64,000 nt of DNA. Source: Macromonas nakdongensis. GTDB lineage: Bacteria; Pseudomonadota; Gammaproteobacteria; Burkholderiales; Burkholderiaceae_C. Shown piece by piece: positions 39,655 to 48,194 of the stretch; position 1 is the first letter of the stretch, and each line of letters starts with the position of its first letter. Made by a program: the position numbers and the translations under genes. Where the stretch lies: NCBI RefSeq assembly GCF_002837145.1, contig NZ_NWMV01000017.1:1-64000 (forward strand), read 5' to 3'. The notes beneath the pieces are model-generated. The model saw only the letters and a program-made list of their open reading frames with translations. It did not search any database and was not told where the DNA came from.

Positions 39655-40788
39655 ATGAAAAAGTTGGCCTTCATTGCTCATCATGCATCGGGAATAATTA
39701 ACTTCCGAGGCTCGTTAATTTCAGCCTTAAGCGATTTAAATTTAGAATTTATTGTGTATTCTTCGGAATGGAATGAAGGTGCGGTCGGTTTTGTAAAAAA
39801 CAGCAGGGGGCGGGCATTTTCATATCATCTTCAACGCACTGGATTGAATCCTTTGAGTGATTTAATTACTCTATGGGATTTGTGGCGCTCACTTAAGACA
39901 GAGAAGCCAGATATTGTATTTACTTACGCCGCAAAAACCAATGTGTGGGGCATGCTGGCCGCCGCGCTGGCAGGGGTGCCGCACCGCGTAGCCATGGTGG
40001 AGGGCATGGGCTACGCCTTTACCGAAAGTGCCAATGGTCGCACCTTCAAGCAGCGGCTGGTGGGTGCGGTGCTGGCTACGCTATACCGTCTGGCATTCAA
40101 GCTGGCGCACAAGGTGGTGGTGCTCAACCCAGACGACGCAGCTGACCTGCAGCGCTTGTGCGGCCTGGCGCCGCACAAAACGGTGATGTTGGGCGGCATT
40201 GGCGTGCCCCTGCCCGACTGGCCCTTGCACCCACCCCATACCCAGCCCATCAGCTTCACACTGATTGCCAGGCTGCTGCGCGAAAAAGGCATTTTGGAAT
40301 ATCTGCAAGCGGCACGGTTGGTGAAAGCGCAACACCCAGAGGTACGTTTTTACCTGCTCGGTGGGCTGGACGAAAATCCCGGTGCCATCAACCAAGCCGA
40401 CATACAGCCTTGGCTCGACGATGGCACCGTGGAATGGCCTGGCCAGGTGAATGTGAAGCCTTGGCTGGCCAAGACCAGTGTGTATGTATTGCCTTCATAC
40501 CGTGAAGGTGTGCCCCGGAGCACGCAAGAAGCAATGGCCATGGGCCGCCCCGTCATCACCACAGACGTACCGGGCTGCCGCGAAACGGTAGTGGATGGTG
40601 TGAACGGTTTCATGGTGCCTCCGCGCAATGTGCCTACGCTGGCAGCAGCCATGCTCAAGTTCGTCCAAAACCCCAGCCTGGTGGCCACCATGGGCACAGA
40701 AAGCCGTCGCTTGGCAGAGGAGCGTTTTGATGTGGACAAAATCAACCAGAGGTTGATGGAGGTCTTGGGTGTGAGGGAAGTGCGATGA
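39655..40788 (+). CDS. glycosyltransferase family 4 with internal composition break
   Basis: A 377-residue GT-B glycosyltransferase. The N-terminal domain starts LAFIAHHASGIINFRGSLI; the C-terminal donor domain includes FTLIARLLREKGILEYLQA and the retaining GT4 motif PSYREGVPRSTQEAMAMGRP. It resembles PglA/WbpX-like enzymes that add the second sugar to a bacillosamine-type or FucNAc primer. Bases up to about 39940 are AT-rich like wzy, while the rest is GC-rich, so the gene looks like a mosaic. The stop overlaps the next start by ATGA. Confidence 0.87.
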   Translation: MKKLAFIAHHASGIINFRGSLISALSDLNLEFIVYSSEWNEGAVGFVKNSRGRAFSYHLQRTGLNPLSDLITLWDLWRSLKTEKPDIVFTYAAKTNVWGMLAAALAGVPHRVAMVEGMGYAFTESANGRTFKQRLVGAVLATLYRLAFKLAHKVVVLNPDDAADLQRLCGLAPHKTVMLGGIGVPLPDWPLHPPHTQPISFTLIARLLREKGILEYLQAARLVKAQHPEVRFYLLGGLDENPGAINQADIQPWLDDGTVEWPGQVNVKPWLAKTSVYVLPSYREGVPRSTQEAMAMGRPVITTDVPGCRETVVDGVNGFMVPPRNVPTLAAAMLKFVQNPSLVATMGTESRRLAEERFDVDKINQRLMEVLGVREVR

Positions 40789-41393
40789 AGCGCATCTTTG
40801 ACGTTTGCGGGTCTGCGGTTGCGTTGACACTGCTCAGCTTGCCTTTGCTTTTGCTGGCATGGGCCGTGCGCCTAAAGCTGGGCAGCCCCGTCTTCTTCCG
40901 CCAGGTGCGCCCCGGCCTGCACGGCAAGCCGTTTGAAATGGTGAAGTTCCGCACCATGACCAGCGAACGCGGCCCCGACGGCCAGTTGCTGCCCGACGCC
41001 GTGCGCCTGACGCCGTTTGGTCGCTTTCTGCGCGCCACCAGCCTGGACGAACTGCCCGAGCTGTGGAACGTGCTCAAGGGCGACATGAGCCTGGTGGGCC
41101 CGCGCCCGCTGCTGATGGAATACCTGCCGCTCTACACCCCCGAACAGGCCCGCCGCCACGAGGTGCGCCCCGGCATCACCGGCTGGGCCCAGGTGAACGG
41201 CCGCAACGCCATCAGCTGGGAAGACAAGTTCCAGCTCGACGTGTGGTACGTGGACCACCGCAGCCTTTGGCTGGACATCAAAATCCTGTGGCTCACGGTA
41301 AAGAAAGTGCTGGTACGCGACGGCATCAGCGCGGCTGGCGAGGCCACCATGCCCCGGTTTACCGGCAGCAATACCCAGGAACCACAACCATGA
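40785..41393 (+). CDS. phosphoglycosyl transferase (PglC/WcaJ-type initiating sugar transferase)
   Basis: A 202-residue monotopic phosphoglycosyl transferase. A single N-terminal re-entrant hydrophobic helix (VCGSAVALTLLSLPLLLLAW) precedes the catalytic core with the Asp-Glu dyad in TSLDELPELWNVLKGDMSLVG, the PRPLL loop and RPGITGWAQVNGRN. The short form without extra N-terminal helices is PglC-like. It transfers a sugar phosphate, probably a bacillosamine-type sugar given its neighbours, to undecaprenyl phosphate and so starts the repeat unit. Confidence 0.9.
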   Translation: MKRIFDVCGSAVALTLLSLPLLLLAWAVRLKLGSPVFFRQVRPGLHGKPFEMVKFRTMTSERGPDGQLLPDAVRLTPFGRFLRATSLDELPELWNVLKGDMSLVGPRPLLMEYLPLYTPEQARRHEVRPGITGWAQVNGRNAISWEDKFQLDVWYVDHRSLWLDIKILWLTVKKVLVRDGISAAGEATMPRFTGSNTQEPQP

Positions 41394-42040
41394 AGCAAGT
41401 CGCCATCTTCGGCGCCAGCGGCTTTGGCCGCGAAGTGATGCCACTGGCCCGGCAGCAATGGGCCGCCGGTGGCGAACCGCACCAACTGGTGTTTGTAGAT
41501 GACCACCCCCCCGCCGCCGAATGCAACGGCCACCGCGTGCTCACCTACGCCGAATGGCTGGCCCAGCCCGCCAGCAGCCGGCACATCAACATCGCCATTG
41601 CCAACAGCGCGGTGCGCCAGAGGCTGGTGCAGCGCTGCCTGGCCGACGGGGTGCAGTTCTTCGAGGTGCGCGCCGCCAACGTGGTGCAGCTGGACGACGT
41701 GCAGCTGGGCGAAGGCGCCATCCTCTGCCCTTTCGTCACCCTCACCAGCAACATCCGCATAGGCCAACACTTCCACGCCAACATTTACAGCTATGTGGCA
41801 CACGATTGCGTGATTGGCGACTACGTCACCTTCGCCCCCGGGGTGAAGTGCAATGGCAACGTGGTGGTGGAAGACCACGCCTACATCGGTACCGGCGCCG
41901 TCATCAAACAGGGCCAGCCCGGCGAGCCCCTGGTGATTGGCCGTGGGGCGGTGGTGGGCATGGGCGCCGTTGTCACCAAAAGCGTGCCGCCCGGAGCCAC
42001 GGTGGTGGGCAACCCGGCGCGGCCGATGGTGCTGTCATGA
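41390..42040 (+). CDS. PglD/NeuD-type sugar O/N-acetyltransferase
   Basis: A 216-residue acetyltransferase. The N-terminal Rossmann-like substrate domain starts VAIFGASGFGREVMPLA; the C-terminal part is a left-handed beta-helix with hexapeptide repeats (GEGAILCPFVTLTSNIRIG to VVGMGAVVTKSVPPGATVVG). PglD acetylates the C4 amino group of UDP-4-amino-sugar in bacillosamine synthesis. The ATGA overlap with the phosphoglycosyl transferase gene supports that pathway. The substrate is inferred from context. Confidence 0.88.
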   Translation: MKQVAIFGASGFGREVMPLARQQWAAGGEPHQLVFVDDHPPAAECNGHRVLTYAEWLAQPASSRHINIAIANSAVRQRLVQRCLADGVQFFEVRAANVVQLDDVQLGEGAILCPFVTLTSNIRIGQHFHANIYSYVAHDCVIGDYVTFAPGVKCNGNVVVEDHAYIGTGAVIKQGQPGEPLVIGRGAVVGMGAVVTKSVPPGATVVGNPARPMVLS

Positions 42041-42048
42041 CAGGCTTG

Positions 42049-42057
42049 TGATATAGT
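42049..42057 (+). promoter_or_regulatory. extended -10 promoter ahead of the structured RNA and NYN gene
   Basis: TGATATAGT is a TG-N-TATAGT extended -10 element, 8 bases after the acetyltransferase stop. No good -35 is seen, which extended -10 promoters can tolerate. Transcription would start near 42064, just before the hairpin RNA. Confidence 0.45.
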
Positions 42058-42063
42058 AAAAAG

Positions 42064-42126
42064 TATCCCGCCCTTGGCAGTACGCCGTCCAATCATCCAG
42101 GACGTGCCGAACCCTAGGGCGTTTTT
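42064..42126 (+). ncRNA. short structured RNA with terminator-like end (leader or small RNA candidate)
   Basis: A nested hairpin is visible. CGCCC (42069-42073) pairs with GGGCG (42117-42121), GGCA (42076-42079) with TGCC (42105-42108), and CGTCC (42086-42090) with GGACG (42100-42104) around a 9-base loop. TTTTT follows at 42122-42126. It stands between the acetyltransferase gene and the NYN gene, behind its own promoter and 18 bases before the NYN ATG. It may be an attenuator, a regulatory leader or a free small RNA of about 60 bases. I do not recognise it as a known Rfam family. Confidence 0.45.
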
Positions 42127-42144
42127 GTTGGTTCGGGGAGAAAC

Positions 42145-42855
42145 ATGCCTACGGCGATTTTGATAGACGGTGGGTATTTTGTAAAACGTTTCAGGGCGCT
42201 TGAACCGCACAACGCCTACAACGCAGAACGGGCCGCTGACTGCATTTTTCGGTGGGCTGTTGCCCACCTGTCAGAGAGAGTGGCCTCCAAGCCGGCAGAA
42301 CAACGCTCTCGTCGACGAGAGTTGTACCGCGTCTTTTTTTATGATTGTCCGCCGCTCCAAAAAAAACTACACAACCCCCTTTCAAAAAAGGCGGTCGATT
42401 TCGCCAAATCGGCAGAGGCGGTATTTCGACTTGAATTGCATCAGCGTTTGCTGAAAAAGAGAAAGCTGGCCCTGCGCTTGGGGCACTTGACGAACGATTC
42501 GCCGTGGACCATCAAGCCGACCAAGGTGGCTGAATTGCTGGCAGGGAAGTGCGTTTTTTCTTCTTTGACGGAGGAGGACGTGATGCCGGCTATCCGTCAG
42601 AAAGGGGTAGACATGCGCATTGGTGTGGATGTTGCCTCGCTGGCTTTCAAACGACAGGTGGATCAGATAGTTTTGTTTGCTGGAGACGCAGACTTTGTGC
42701 CCGCAGCCAAGTTGGCCAGGCGAGAGGGCATTGATTTTGTACTTGACCCCATGTGGCGTTCCGTGTCAGACAGCCTGATGGAACACATTGATGGATTGCG
42801 GTCAACCTGCCCCAAGCCAAATGGCAGCAAACCAGCCGAGGTAGGCCCATGCTGA
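42145..42855 (+). CDS. NYN-domain protein (PIN-like nuclease, LabA/DUF88 type)
   Basis: A 236-residue protein with the acidic residues of an NYN/PIN nuclease: Asp8 in ILIDGGYF, Asp162 in RIGVDVASLAF, and Asp181/Asp183 in FAGDADFVPAAKLA. All the usual catalytic aspartates are kept, so RNase or other metal-dependent nuclease activity is plausible. A basic stretch (RLLKKRKLALRLGH) may bind nucleic acid. It has no obvious part in sugar synthesis, yet its last 7 bases overlap the aminotransferase gene. A structured RNA with its own promoter precedes it. Biological role unknown. Confidence 0.8.
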   Translation: MPTAILIDGGYFVKRFRALEPHNAYNAERAADCIFRWAVAHLSERVASKPAEQRSRRRELYRVFFYDCPPLQKKLHNPLSKKAVDFAKSAEAVFRLELHQRLLKKRKLALRLGHLTNDSPWTIKPTKVAELLAGKCVFSSLTEEDVMPAIRQKGVDMRIGVDVASLAFKRQVDQIVLFAGDADFVPAAKLARREGIDFVLDPMWRSVSDSLMEHIDGLRSTCPKPNGSKPAEVGPC

Positions 42856-44123
42856 ACACGCTATTTTCGCCTTGGCCCAACTTCACTGACGAAGAGGCTG
42901 CCGCCGTGCAGCGCGTGCTGCTGAGCAACAAGGTGAACTACTGGACCGGCACCGAATGCCGCGAGTTCGAAAAGGAATTTGCAGCCTGGGCCGGCACTCG
43001 CCATGCCGTGGCGCTGGCCAACGGCACGCTGGCACTGGATGTGGCGCTGAAGGCGTTGAAGATTGGCCCCGGCGATGAGGTGGTGGTCACCCCGCGTACC
43101 TTCATTGCCAGCGTGTCGTGCGTGGTCAATGCCGGCGCCACCCCAGTGTTTGCCGATGTGGATGCCAACAGCGGCAACATCACTGCAAAGACTATTGAGG
43201 CGGTGCTGACCCCCCGCACCAAAGCTGTGATTTGTGTGCACTTGGCCGGTTGGCCCTGCGACATGGACCCGATCATGGCGCTGGCCGAGCAGCATGGCCT
43301 GAAAGTGATTGAGGACTGCGCCCAGGCCCACGGCGCCCGCTACAAGGACCGCAGCGTGGGCAGCATGGGCCACGTGGGGGCCTGGAGCTTTTGCCAAGAC
43401 AAAATCATGACCACCGGCGGCGAAGGCGGCATGGTCACCACCAACGACGACGCCCTGTGGCGTGCCATGTGGAGTTTCAAGGACCACGGTAAGAGCTACG
43501 AGGCCGTGTACGAACGCCAGCACCCGCCCGGTTTCCGCTGGTTGCACGAAAGCTTTGGGACCAACTGGCGCATGCTGGAAATGCAGGCCGCCATCGGCCG
43601 CATCCAGCTGCGCCGCATGACCGAATGGACGGCGCGCCGCCAAGCCCATGCAGCGGCACTGGTGGCTGCCCTGCAGCCATTTGCCGGGGAGTGCGGGCCT
43701 GTGCGCTTGCCGCAACTGGGGTGCCATGGCTGCGCGGCGGGTTGCGGCCCCGGTGGCACCCGGCCCTGCGCCACGGGCTCTGCTGACTGCGTACACGGCC
43801 AGTACAAGTTCTACGCCTACGTGCGCCCGCACAACTTGGACCCCGGCTGGAGCCGCGACCGCATCATCGAAGCCATCAACGCCGAGGGCGTGCCCTGCTA
43901 CCAAGGCAGTTGCAGCGAGGTGTACCTTGAAAAAGCCTTTGACGATACCGGCTGGCGCCCCGCGCAGCGCCTGCCCGTGGCCCGCGAGCTGGGCGAAACC
44001 AGCCTGATGTTTTTGGTACACCCCACTTTGACCGAAGACGAGATCACCCGAACCGTCCACGCCATCACCACGGTGCTGAAGGCGTCGTCCAGCCAGGAAA
44101 CAACTTCACGGGTCCGCTCATGA
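42849..44123 (+). CDS. DegT/DnrJ/EryC1/StrS aminotransferase (PglE/WbpE-like) with Cys-rich insert
   Basis: A 424-residue PLP-dependent sugar aminotransferase. Family motifs: [32 protein letters not shown] and the PLP-lysine segment [17 protein letters not shown]. It would aminate the 4-keto sugar made by the WbpM/PglF-type dehydratase. It is longer than the usual 370-390 residues. Between about residues 292 and 316 there is an unusual insert with five cysteines (starting GCHGCAAGC) just before the conserved YKFYAYVRP strand. The start overlaps the NYN gene by 7 bases and the end overlaps galE by ATGA. Confidence 0.88.
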   Translation: MLNTLFSPWPNFTDEEAAAVQRVLLSNKVNYWTGTECREFEKEFAAWAGTRHAVALANGTLALDVALKALKIGPGDEVVVTPRTFIASVSCVVNAGATPVFADVDANSGNITAKTIEAVLTPRTKAVICVHLAGWPCDMDPIMALAEQHGLKVIEDCAQAHGARYKDRSVGSMGHVGAWSFCQDKIMTTGGEGGMVTTNDDALWRAMWSFKDHGKSYEAVYERQHPPGFRWLHESFGTNWRMLEMQAAIGRIQLRRMTEWTARRQAHAAALVAALQPFAGECGPVRLPQLGCHGCAAGCGPGGTRPCATGSADCVHGQYKFYAYVRPHNLDPGWSRDRIIEAINAEGVPCYQGSCSEVYLEKAFDDTGWRPAQRLPVARELGETSLMFLVHPTLTEDEITRTVHAITTVLKASSSQETTSRVRS

Positions 44124-45151
44124 CCCGAACCATATTGGTCACTGGCGGTGCCGGCTACATTGGCTCGCACACCACCCTAGTGCTGCTGCAGGCCGGCTTT
44201 CAAGTGGTGGTGCTGGACAGCCTGTGCAATGCGTCGGCCGAGTCGCTGAAGCGAGTGGCGCAGCTGGCGGGCCGTGAGCCTGTGTTTGTGCAGGGCGACA
44301 TTCGCGACCGTGCCTTGCTGGATCAGTTGCTGGCCCACCACCCCGTGCAGGCCGTCATGCATTTCGCGGGTTTGAAGGCCGTTGGGGAAAGCGTGGCCCA
44401 GCCGCTGCGCTATTACGAAAACAACGTGGGGGGCACCATCAACCTGTGCCAGGCCATGGCGGCGGCAGGCGTGTTCACCTTGGTGTTCAGTTCGTCAGCC
44501 ACGGTGTATGGCGATCCAGCCACAGTACCTATCACCGAAGACCAGCCGGTAGGCCAGACGACCAACCCCTATGGCCGAAGCAAGTTCATGGTGGAGCAAG
44601 TGCTGGGCGACCTCGCGGTAGCGGACGCGCGCTGGCGGGTGGCGCTGCTGCGCTACTTCAACCCCGTAGGCGCTCACGAAAGTGGGCTGATGGGCGAAGA
44701 CCCGAACGGCATTCCCAACAACCTGTTGCCCTACATCACTCAAGTGGCGGTGGGCAAGCTGCCCGAACTGGCCGTGTTTGGCAACGACTACCCCACACCC
44801 GACGGCACGGGGGTGCGCGATTACATCCACGTGTTGGACTTGGCCGAAGGCCATCTGTGCGCACTGAAGGCACTGCAAACCCGCACCGGCGCCCATGTGT
44901 GGAACTTGGGCACTGGCCAAGGCTACAGCGTGCTGGAGATGGTACGCGCCTTTGAAGCCGCCAGTGGCAGGCCTGTACCGTACCGCATCTCCCCCCGCCG
45001 CTCAGGCGACATTGCCAACTGTTATGCCGACCCGACCAAGGCCAGGAAAGAGTTAGGCTGGGGAGCTCAACGTGGCCTGCCTGACATGATGAGAGATGCT
45101 TGGCGCTGGCAATCCATGAACCCCAATGGGTACAGTGGCGGCCGTAACTGA
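44120..45151 (+). CDS. galE: UDP-glucose 4-epimerase
   Basis: A 343-residue extended [22 protein letters not shown] at the N-terminus, [23 protein letters not shown] and the catalytic [14 protein letters not shown] are typical of GalE, which interconverts UDP-glucose and UDP-galactose or the N-acetylated forms (Gne-type). This indicates a Gal or GalNAc-type residue in the polysaccharide. It is followed closely by the RfaH-type gene. Confidence 0.94.
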   Translation: MTRTILVTGGAGYIGSHTTLVLLQAGFQVVVLDSLCNASAESLKRVAQLAGREPVFVQGDIRDRALLDQLLAHHPVQAVMHFAGLKAVGESVAQPLRYYENNVGGTINLCQAMAAAGVFTLVFSSSATVYGDPATVPITEDQPVGQTTNPYGRSKFMVEQVLGDLAVADARWRVALLRYFNPVGAHESGLMGEDPNGIPNNLLPYITQVAVGKLPELAVFGNDYPTPDGTGVRDYIHVLDLAEGHLCALKALQTRTGAHVWNLGTGQGYSVLEMVRAFEAASGRPVPYRISPRRSGDIANCYADPTKARKELGWGAQRGLPDMMRDAWRWQSMNPNGYSGGRN

Positions 45152-45170
45152 TGCCTTCGCCAACAAACCC

Positions 45171-45665
45171 ATGCCCACCTGGTACCTCGTCTACACCAAA
45201 CCTCGCCAGGAGCAAATGGCGCTGGAGCATCTGCAACGCCAGGGCTACCACTGCTACCTGCCCACACTGCGCGCCGAAAAAATACGCCGCGGCAAAGCCG
45301 TGTGGGTGACCGAGGCGCTGTTCCCCCGCTACCTGTTCATTCAGCTCGACACCGGCATGAGCGCCAAAAGCTGGTCGCCCATCCGTTCCACGCAGGGGGT
45401 GAGCACCTTGGTGCACTTCGGTAGCCAGCCTGCCAGGGTGGACGACGCCCTGGTGCAGTGGCTGCAACAGCACGAGCTGGCCCTGCCCGAGCAGGCACGC
45501 TTCCAGCCCGGCGACGCAGTGCGCATTACTCAGGGCCCATTTGCCGGCCTGGACGCCGTCTACCAGATGACCGACGCCCAGCAGCGCGCCATCGTGCTCA
45601 TCGACATCCTCAGCCGCCCCGTGCAACTGCCCATCGAACCCGCAGCCCTGGAGGCCAACCGATGA
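45171..45665 (+). CDS. rfaH: RfaH-type transcription antiterminator (NusG paralog)
   Basis: A 164-residue NusG-family protein. The NGN domain begins TWYLVYTKPRQEQMALEHL, with the RfaH-like YHCYLPTLRAEKIRRGKAV and ALFPRYLFIQLD; a C-terminal KOW region follows (FQPGDAVRITQGPFAGLDAV). RfaH locks onto RNA polymerase at ops sites and suppresses Rho termination in long surface-polysaccharide operons. An ops match lies at 31842-31853 in the same gene run. An in-frame ATG at 45126 would add 15 residues and overlap galE; the ATG at 45171 matches the family start better. The 3' end overlaps waaL by ATGA. Confidence 0.87.
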   Translation: MPTWYLVYTKPRQEQMALEHLQRQGYHCYLPTLRAEKIRRGKAVWVTEALFPRYLFIQLDTGMSAKSWSPIRSTQGVSTLVHFGSQPARVDDALVQWLQQHELALPEQARFQPGDAVRITQGPFAGLDAVYQMTDAQQRAIVLIDILSRPVQLPIEPAALEANR

Positions 45666-46900
45666 CCATGAACAAGTTTTCCCGCGGATGCAACACCGCC
45701 GCCCAGTGGACCTTGGTGGCCGCCTTTGGCGCCTTCCCCATGGCCTTGGGTTTGGCCAACGCCTTGATGCTGCTCGCCGTGTTGTTGTGGTGCCTGGGCG
45801 GCCACTGGGCCGAGCGTTGGCAGGCCGTCAGCCGCAACCCCGTGGCCTGGCTGGTGCTGGCCCTGTACGGGCTGATGCTGCTGGGGGTACTCTACACCCC
45901 CGCGCCGGCTGACGACTGGCAACTGCACCTGAAGAAATACATCAAGCTGCCCATGGTGATGGTGTGGCTGGCGCTGTTGTGGCAGGCGGCCAGCATTCGC
46001 CAGCACGCGCTGAACGCGTTTGCCGCGGCCATGGCTTTCACGGCCGCCTCCACTTGGTTGAACGTATGGTACCAGCTGCCGTGGTCGCAAAGCCAAGAGC
46101 CGGGCTGGGGCGTGTCGCACCACGTGTTTGGCGATTACATCACCCAGAACGTGATGATGTCGTTGTTCGTGTTGTTGGCCCTGTTCCGGGCACACGCGGC
46201 GCAGGCATGGCAGCGATGGGGGTGGGCAGCGGTGGCGCTGCTGTCGGCCGTGACGATGACCCATTTGTCGATGGGCCGCACGGGTTACGTGCTGCTGGTG
46301 GTGGCGGTGGGGGTGTTCATCCTCACGCGGCTCACAGGGCGGGTCGCTTGGGGGGCCCTGGTGGGGGGCGTGTTGTTGCTGGGTGGCTTGTTGGCCACGT
46401 CAGACACCATGCGCGAGCGCTTTGCACTGGCCGTGACCGAAGCGCAGCAGCACGACACCAACAACGCGTCGTCCATCGGCCACCGCCTGTACAACTACAA
46501 AACCACGCCCAAACTGATTGCCGAAAAGCCGCTGTTGGGCTGGGGCACCGGGGCCTACCACACGGCCATTTGCCACGTGCTGGACAAGCCCGAGGAATGC
46601 CCCTCGTACAGCTGGCACCCGCACAACCAGTATTTGTTCTTTGCGGCCGACCACGGTGTGGTGGGTTTGGGCCTGTACCTGGCCCTGTTGGCCAGCATGG
46701 CGTGGGTGGCCTGGCAGTCTGCCGACCCGCAGGCCCGCACCCTGCTGTTGGGTCTGACGGCCCTGCTGGCGGTGAACGGTCTGTTCAATTCCGCCCTGTG
46801 GAGCGCCCGCGAGAGCCACTTCTTCAGCCTGATGGCCGCGCTGCTGGTCAGCATGGCCTGGGCCAGCCGGGAGGCTGGCCCATCCAAGCCGCTTACTTGA
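45662..46900 (+). CDS. waaL: O-antigen ligase family protein (WaaL-like)
   Basis: A 412-residue polytopic membrane protein with about 11 helices and a large periplasmic loop holding RHLYNYK-like polar residues and the [19 protein letters not shown] motif, whose His is characteristic of WaaL-type ligases. It joins finished O-antigen to lipid A-core on the periplasmic face. It is last in the cluster, and the second O-antigen polymerase/ligase-type protein in it. Its stop overlaps the convergent metK stop by 8 bases. Confidence 0.83.
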   Translation: MTMNKFSRGCNTAAQWTLVAAFGAFPMALGLANALMLLAVLLWCLGGHWAERWQAVSRNPVAWLVLALYGLMLLGVLYTPAPADDWQLHLKKYIKLPMVMVWLALLWQAASIRQHALNAFAAAMAFTAASTWLNVWYQLPWSQSQEPGWGVSHHVFGDYITQNVMMSLFVLLALFRAHAAQAWQRWGWAAVALLSAVTMTHLSMGRTGYVLLVVAVGVFILTRLTGRVAWGALVGGVLLLGGLLATSDTMRERFALAVTEAQQHDTNNASSIGHRLYNYKTTPKLIAEKPLLGWGTGAYHTAICHVLDKPEECPSYSWHPHNQYLFFAADHGVVGLGLYLALLASMAWVAWQSADPQARTLLLGLTALLAVNGLFNSALWSARESHFFSLMAALLVSMAWASREAGPSKPLT

Positions 46901-48074
46901 TCCCCGCCAGGTCCCGCAACACCTGCACCTTGTCGGTCCGCTCCCAGGTGAACTCGGGTTCGTCGCGGCCGAAGTGGCCGTAGGCGGCGGTCTTGCTGTA
47001 CACCGGGCGCAGCAGGTCCAGCATCTGGATGATGCCGCGCGGGCGCAGGTCGAACACCTCGCCCACGATCTTGGAAATCTGTTCGTCCGACACCACGCCG
47101 GTGCCTTCGGTGTACACCGTCACATTCATCGGGCGGGCCACGCCAATCGCGTACGCCACCTGGATCTGGCACTGCTTGGCCAGACCGGCGGCCACGATGT
47201 TCTTGGCCACGTAGCGCGCGGCGTAGGCGGCGGAACGGTCCACCTTGGTCGGGTCTTTGCCGCTGAAGGCGCCACCGCCGTGCGGGCAGGCGCCGCCGTA
47301 GGTGTCCACAATGATCTTGCGCCCGGTCAGGCCGCAATCGCCTTGCGGCCCGCCAATCACGAAGCGCCCGGTGGGGTTGATCAGGTACTTGGTGTCCTGC
47401 AGCCACTCTTTGGGCAGCACCGGCTTGATGATTTCTTCCACGCACGCCTCAATGAAGGCGGGCTTCATGTGCTTGCCGTCGCTCATTTCCGGGCTGTGCT
47501 GGCTGCTCAGCACAATGGTGTCGATGCTGTGCGGGCGGCCGTCCACGTAGCGCATGGTGACCTGGCTTTTCGCATCCGGGCGCAGGAAGGGCAGGCGCCC
47601 GTCTTTGCGCAGCTGGGCCTGGCGTTCCACGATGCGGTGTGCGTAGTAAATGGGCGCGGGCATCAGCTCCGGCGTTTCGTCGCAGGCGTAGCCGAACATC
47701 AGGCCCTGGTCGCCGGCACCGGTGTTCAGGTAGTCGTCGCTCGCGTGGTCCACGCCCTGGGCGATGTCGTTGCTCTGCTTGTCGTAGGCGACCAGCACCG
47801 CGCAGCCTTTGTAGTCGATGCCGTATTCTGTGTTGTCGTAGCCGATGCGCTTGATGGTGTCGCGCGCCACCTGGATGTAGTCCACGTGCGCGTTGGTGGT
47901 GATTTCACCGGCCAGCACCACCAGACCGGTGTTGGTCAGGGTTTCGGCGGCCACGCGGCTGCGCGGATCCTGCTCGAAAATCGCGTCTAGGATGGCGTCC
48001 GAAATCTGGTCCGCCACCTTGTCGGGGTGGCCTTCGGAGACCGATTCGGATGTGAAAAGAAAGTCGTTCGCCAT
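46893..48074 (-). CDS. metK: S-adenosylmethionine synthetase
   Basis: A 393-residue enzyme making SAM from ATP and methionine. Motifs: [20 protein letters not shown] at the N-terminus, [12 protein letters not shown] and the C-terminal [20 protein letters not shown] that closes the active site. Length and order are standard. It reads towards the O-antigen locus and away from the lipid A acyltransferase gene. A -10-like TACAAT lies 115-120 bases upstream of its start. Confidence 0.97.
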   Translation of the reverse strand: MANDFLFTSESVSEGHPDKVADQISDAILDAIFEQDPRSRVAAETLTNTGLVVLAGEITTNAHVDYIQVARDTIKRIGYDNTEYGIDYKGCAVLVAYDKQSNDIAQGVDHASDDYLNTGAGDQGLMFGYACDETPELMPAPIYYAHRIVERQAQLRKDGRLPFLRPDAKSQVTMRYVDGRPHSIDTIVLSSQHSPEMSDGKHMKPAFIEACVEEIIKPVLPKEWLQDTKYLINPTGRFVIGGPQGDCGLTGRKIIVDTYGGACPHGGGAFSGKDPTKVDRSAAYAARYVAKNIVAAGLAKQCQIQVAYAIGVARPMNVTVYTEGTGVVSDEQISKIVGEVFDLRPRGIIQMLDLLRPVYSKTAAYGHFGRDEPEFTWERTDKVQVLRDLAGIK

Positions 48075-48188
48075 TTGAATACACTCCTATGAACTGCCTG
48101 GCGGTCGCCGGGCAAAGGGTGCTTGGCGAACGCTTTAGCTGAATTTTTGAATCGCCCGCAAGTTGTTCAGTAACTCGGCGATGCATCG

Positions 48189-48194
48189 ATTGTA
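48189..48194 (-). promoter_or_regulatory. candidate -10 element for metK
   Basis: TACAAT on the minus strand gives a predicted transcript start near 48182 and a leader of about 108 bases. No convincing -35 was found. A 10-base palindrome, CGATGCATCG (48179-48188), overlaps the expected start point. Confidence 0.35.

Noticed and set aside
42064-42855. Type III toxin-antitoxin system formed by the hairpin RNA and NYN protein
   Set aside because: The order RNA-terminator-nuclease is suggestive, but there are no tandem RNA repeats, the protein is not of the ToxN/CptN/TenpN type, and it overlaps a sugar gene. It is kept only as a hypothesis under the RNA finding.
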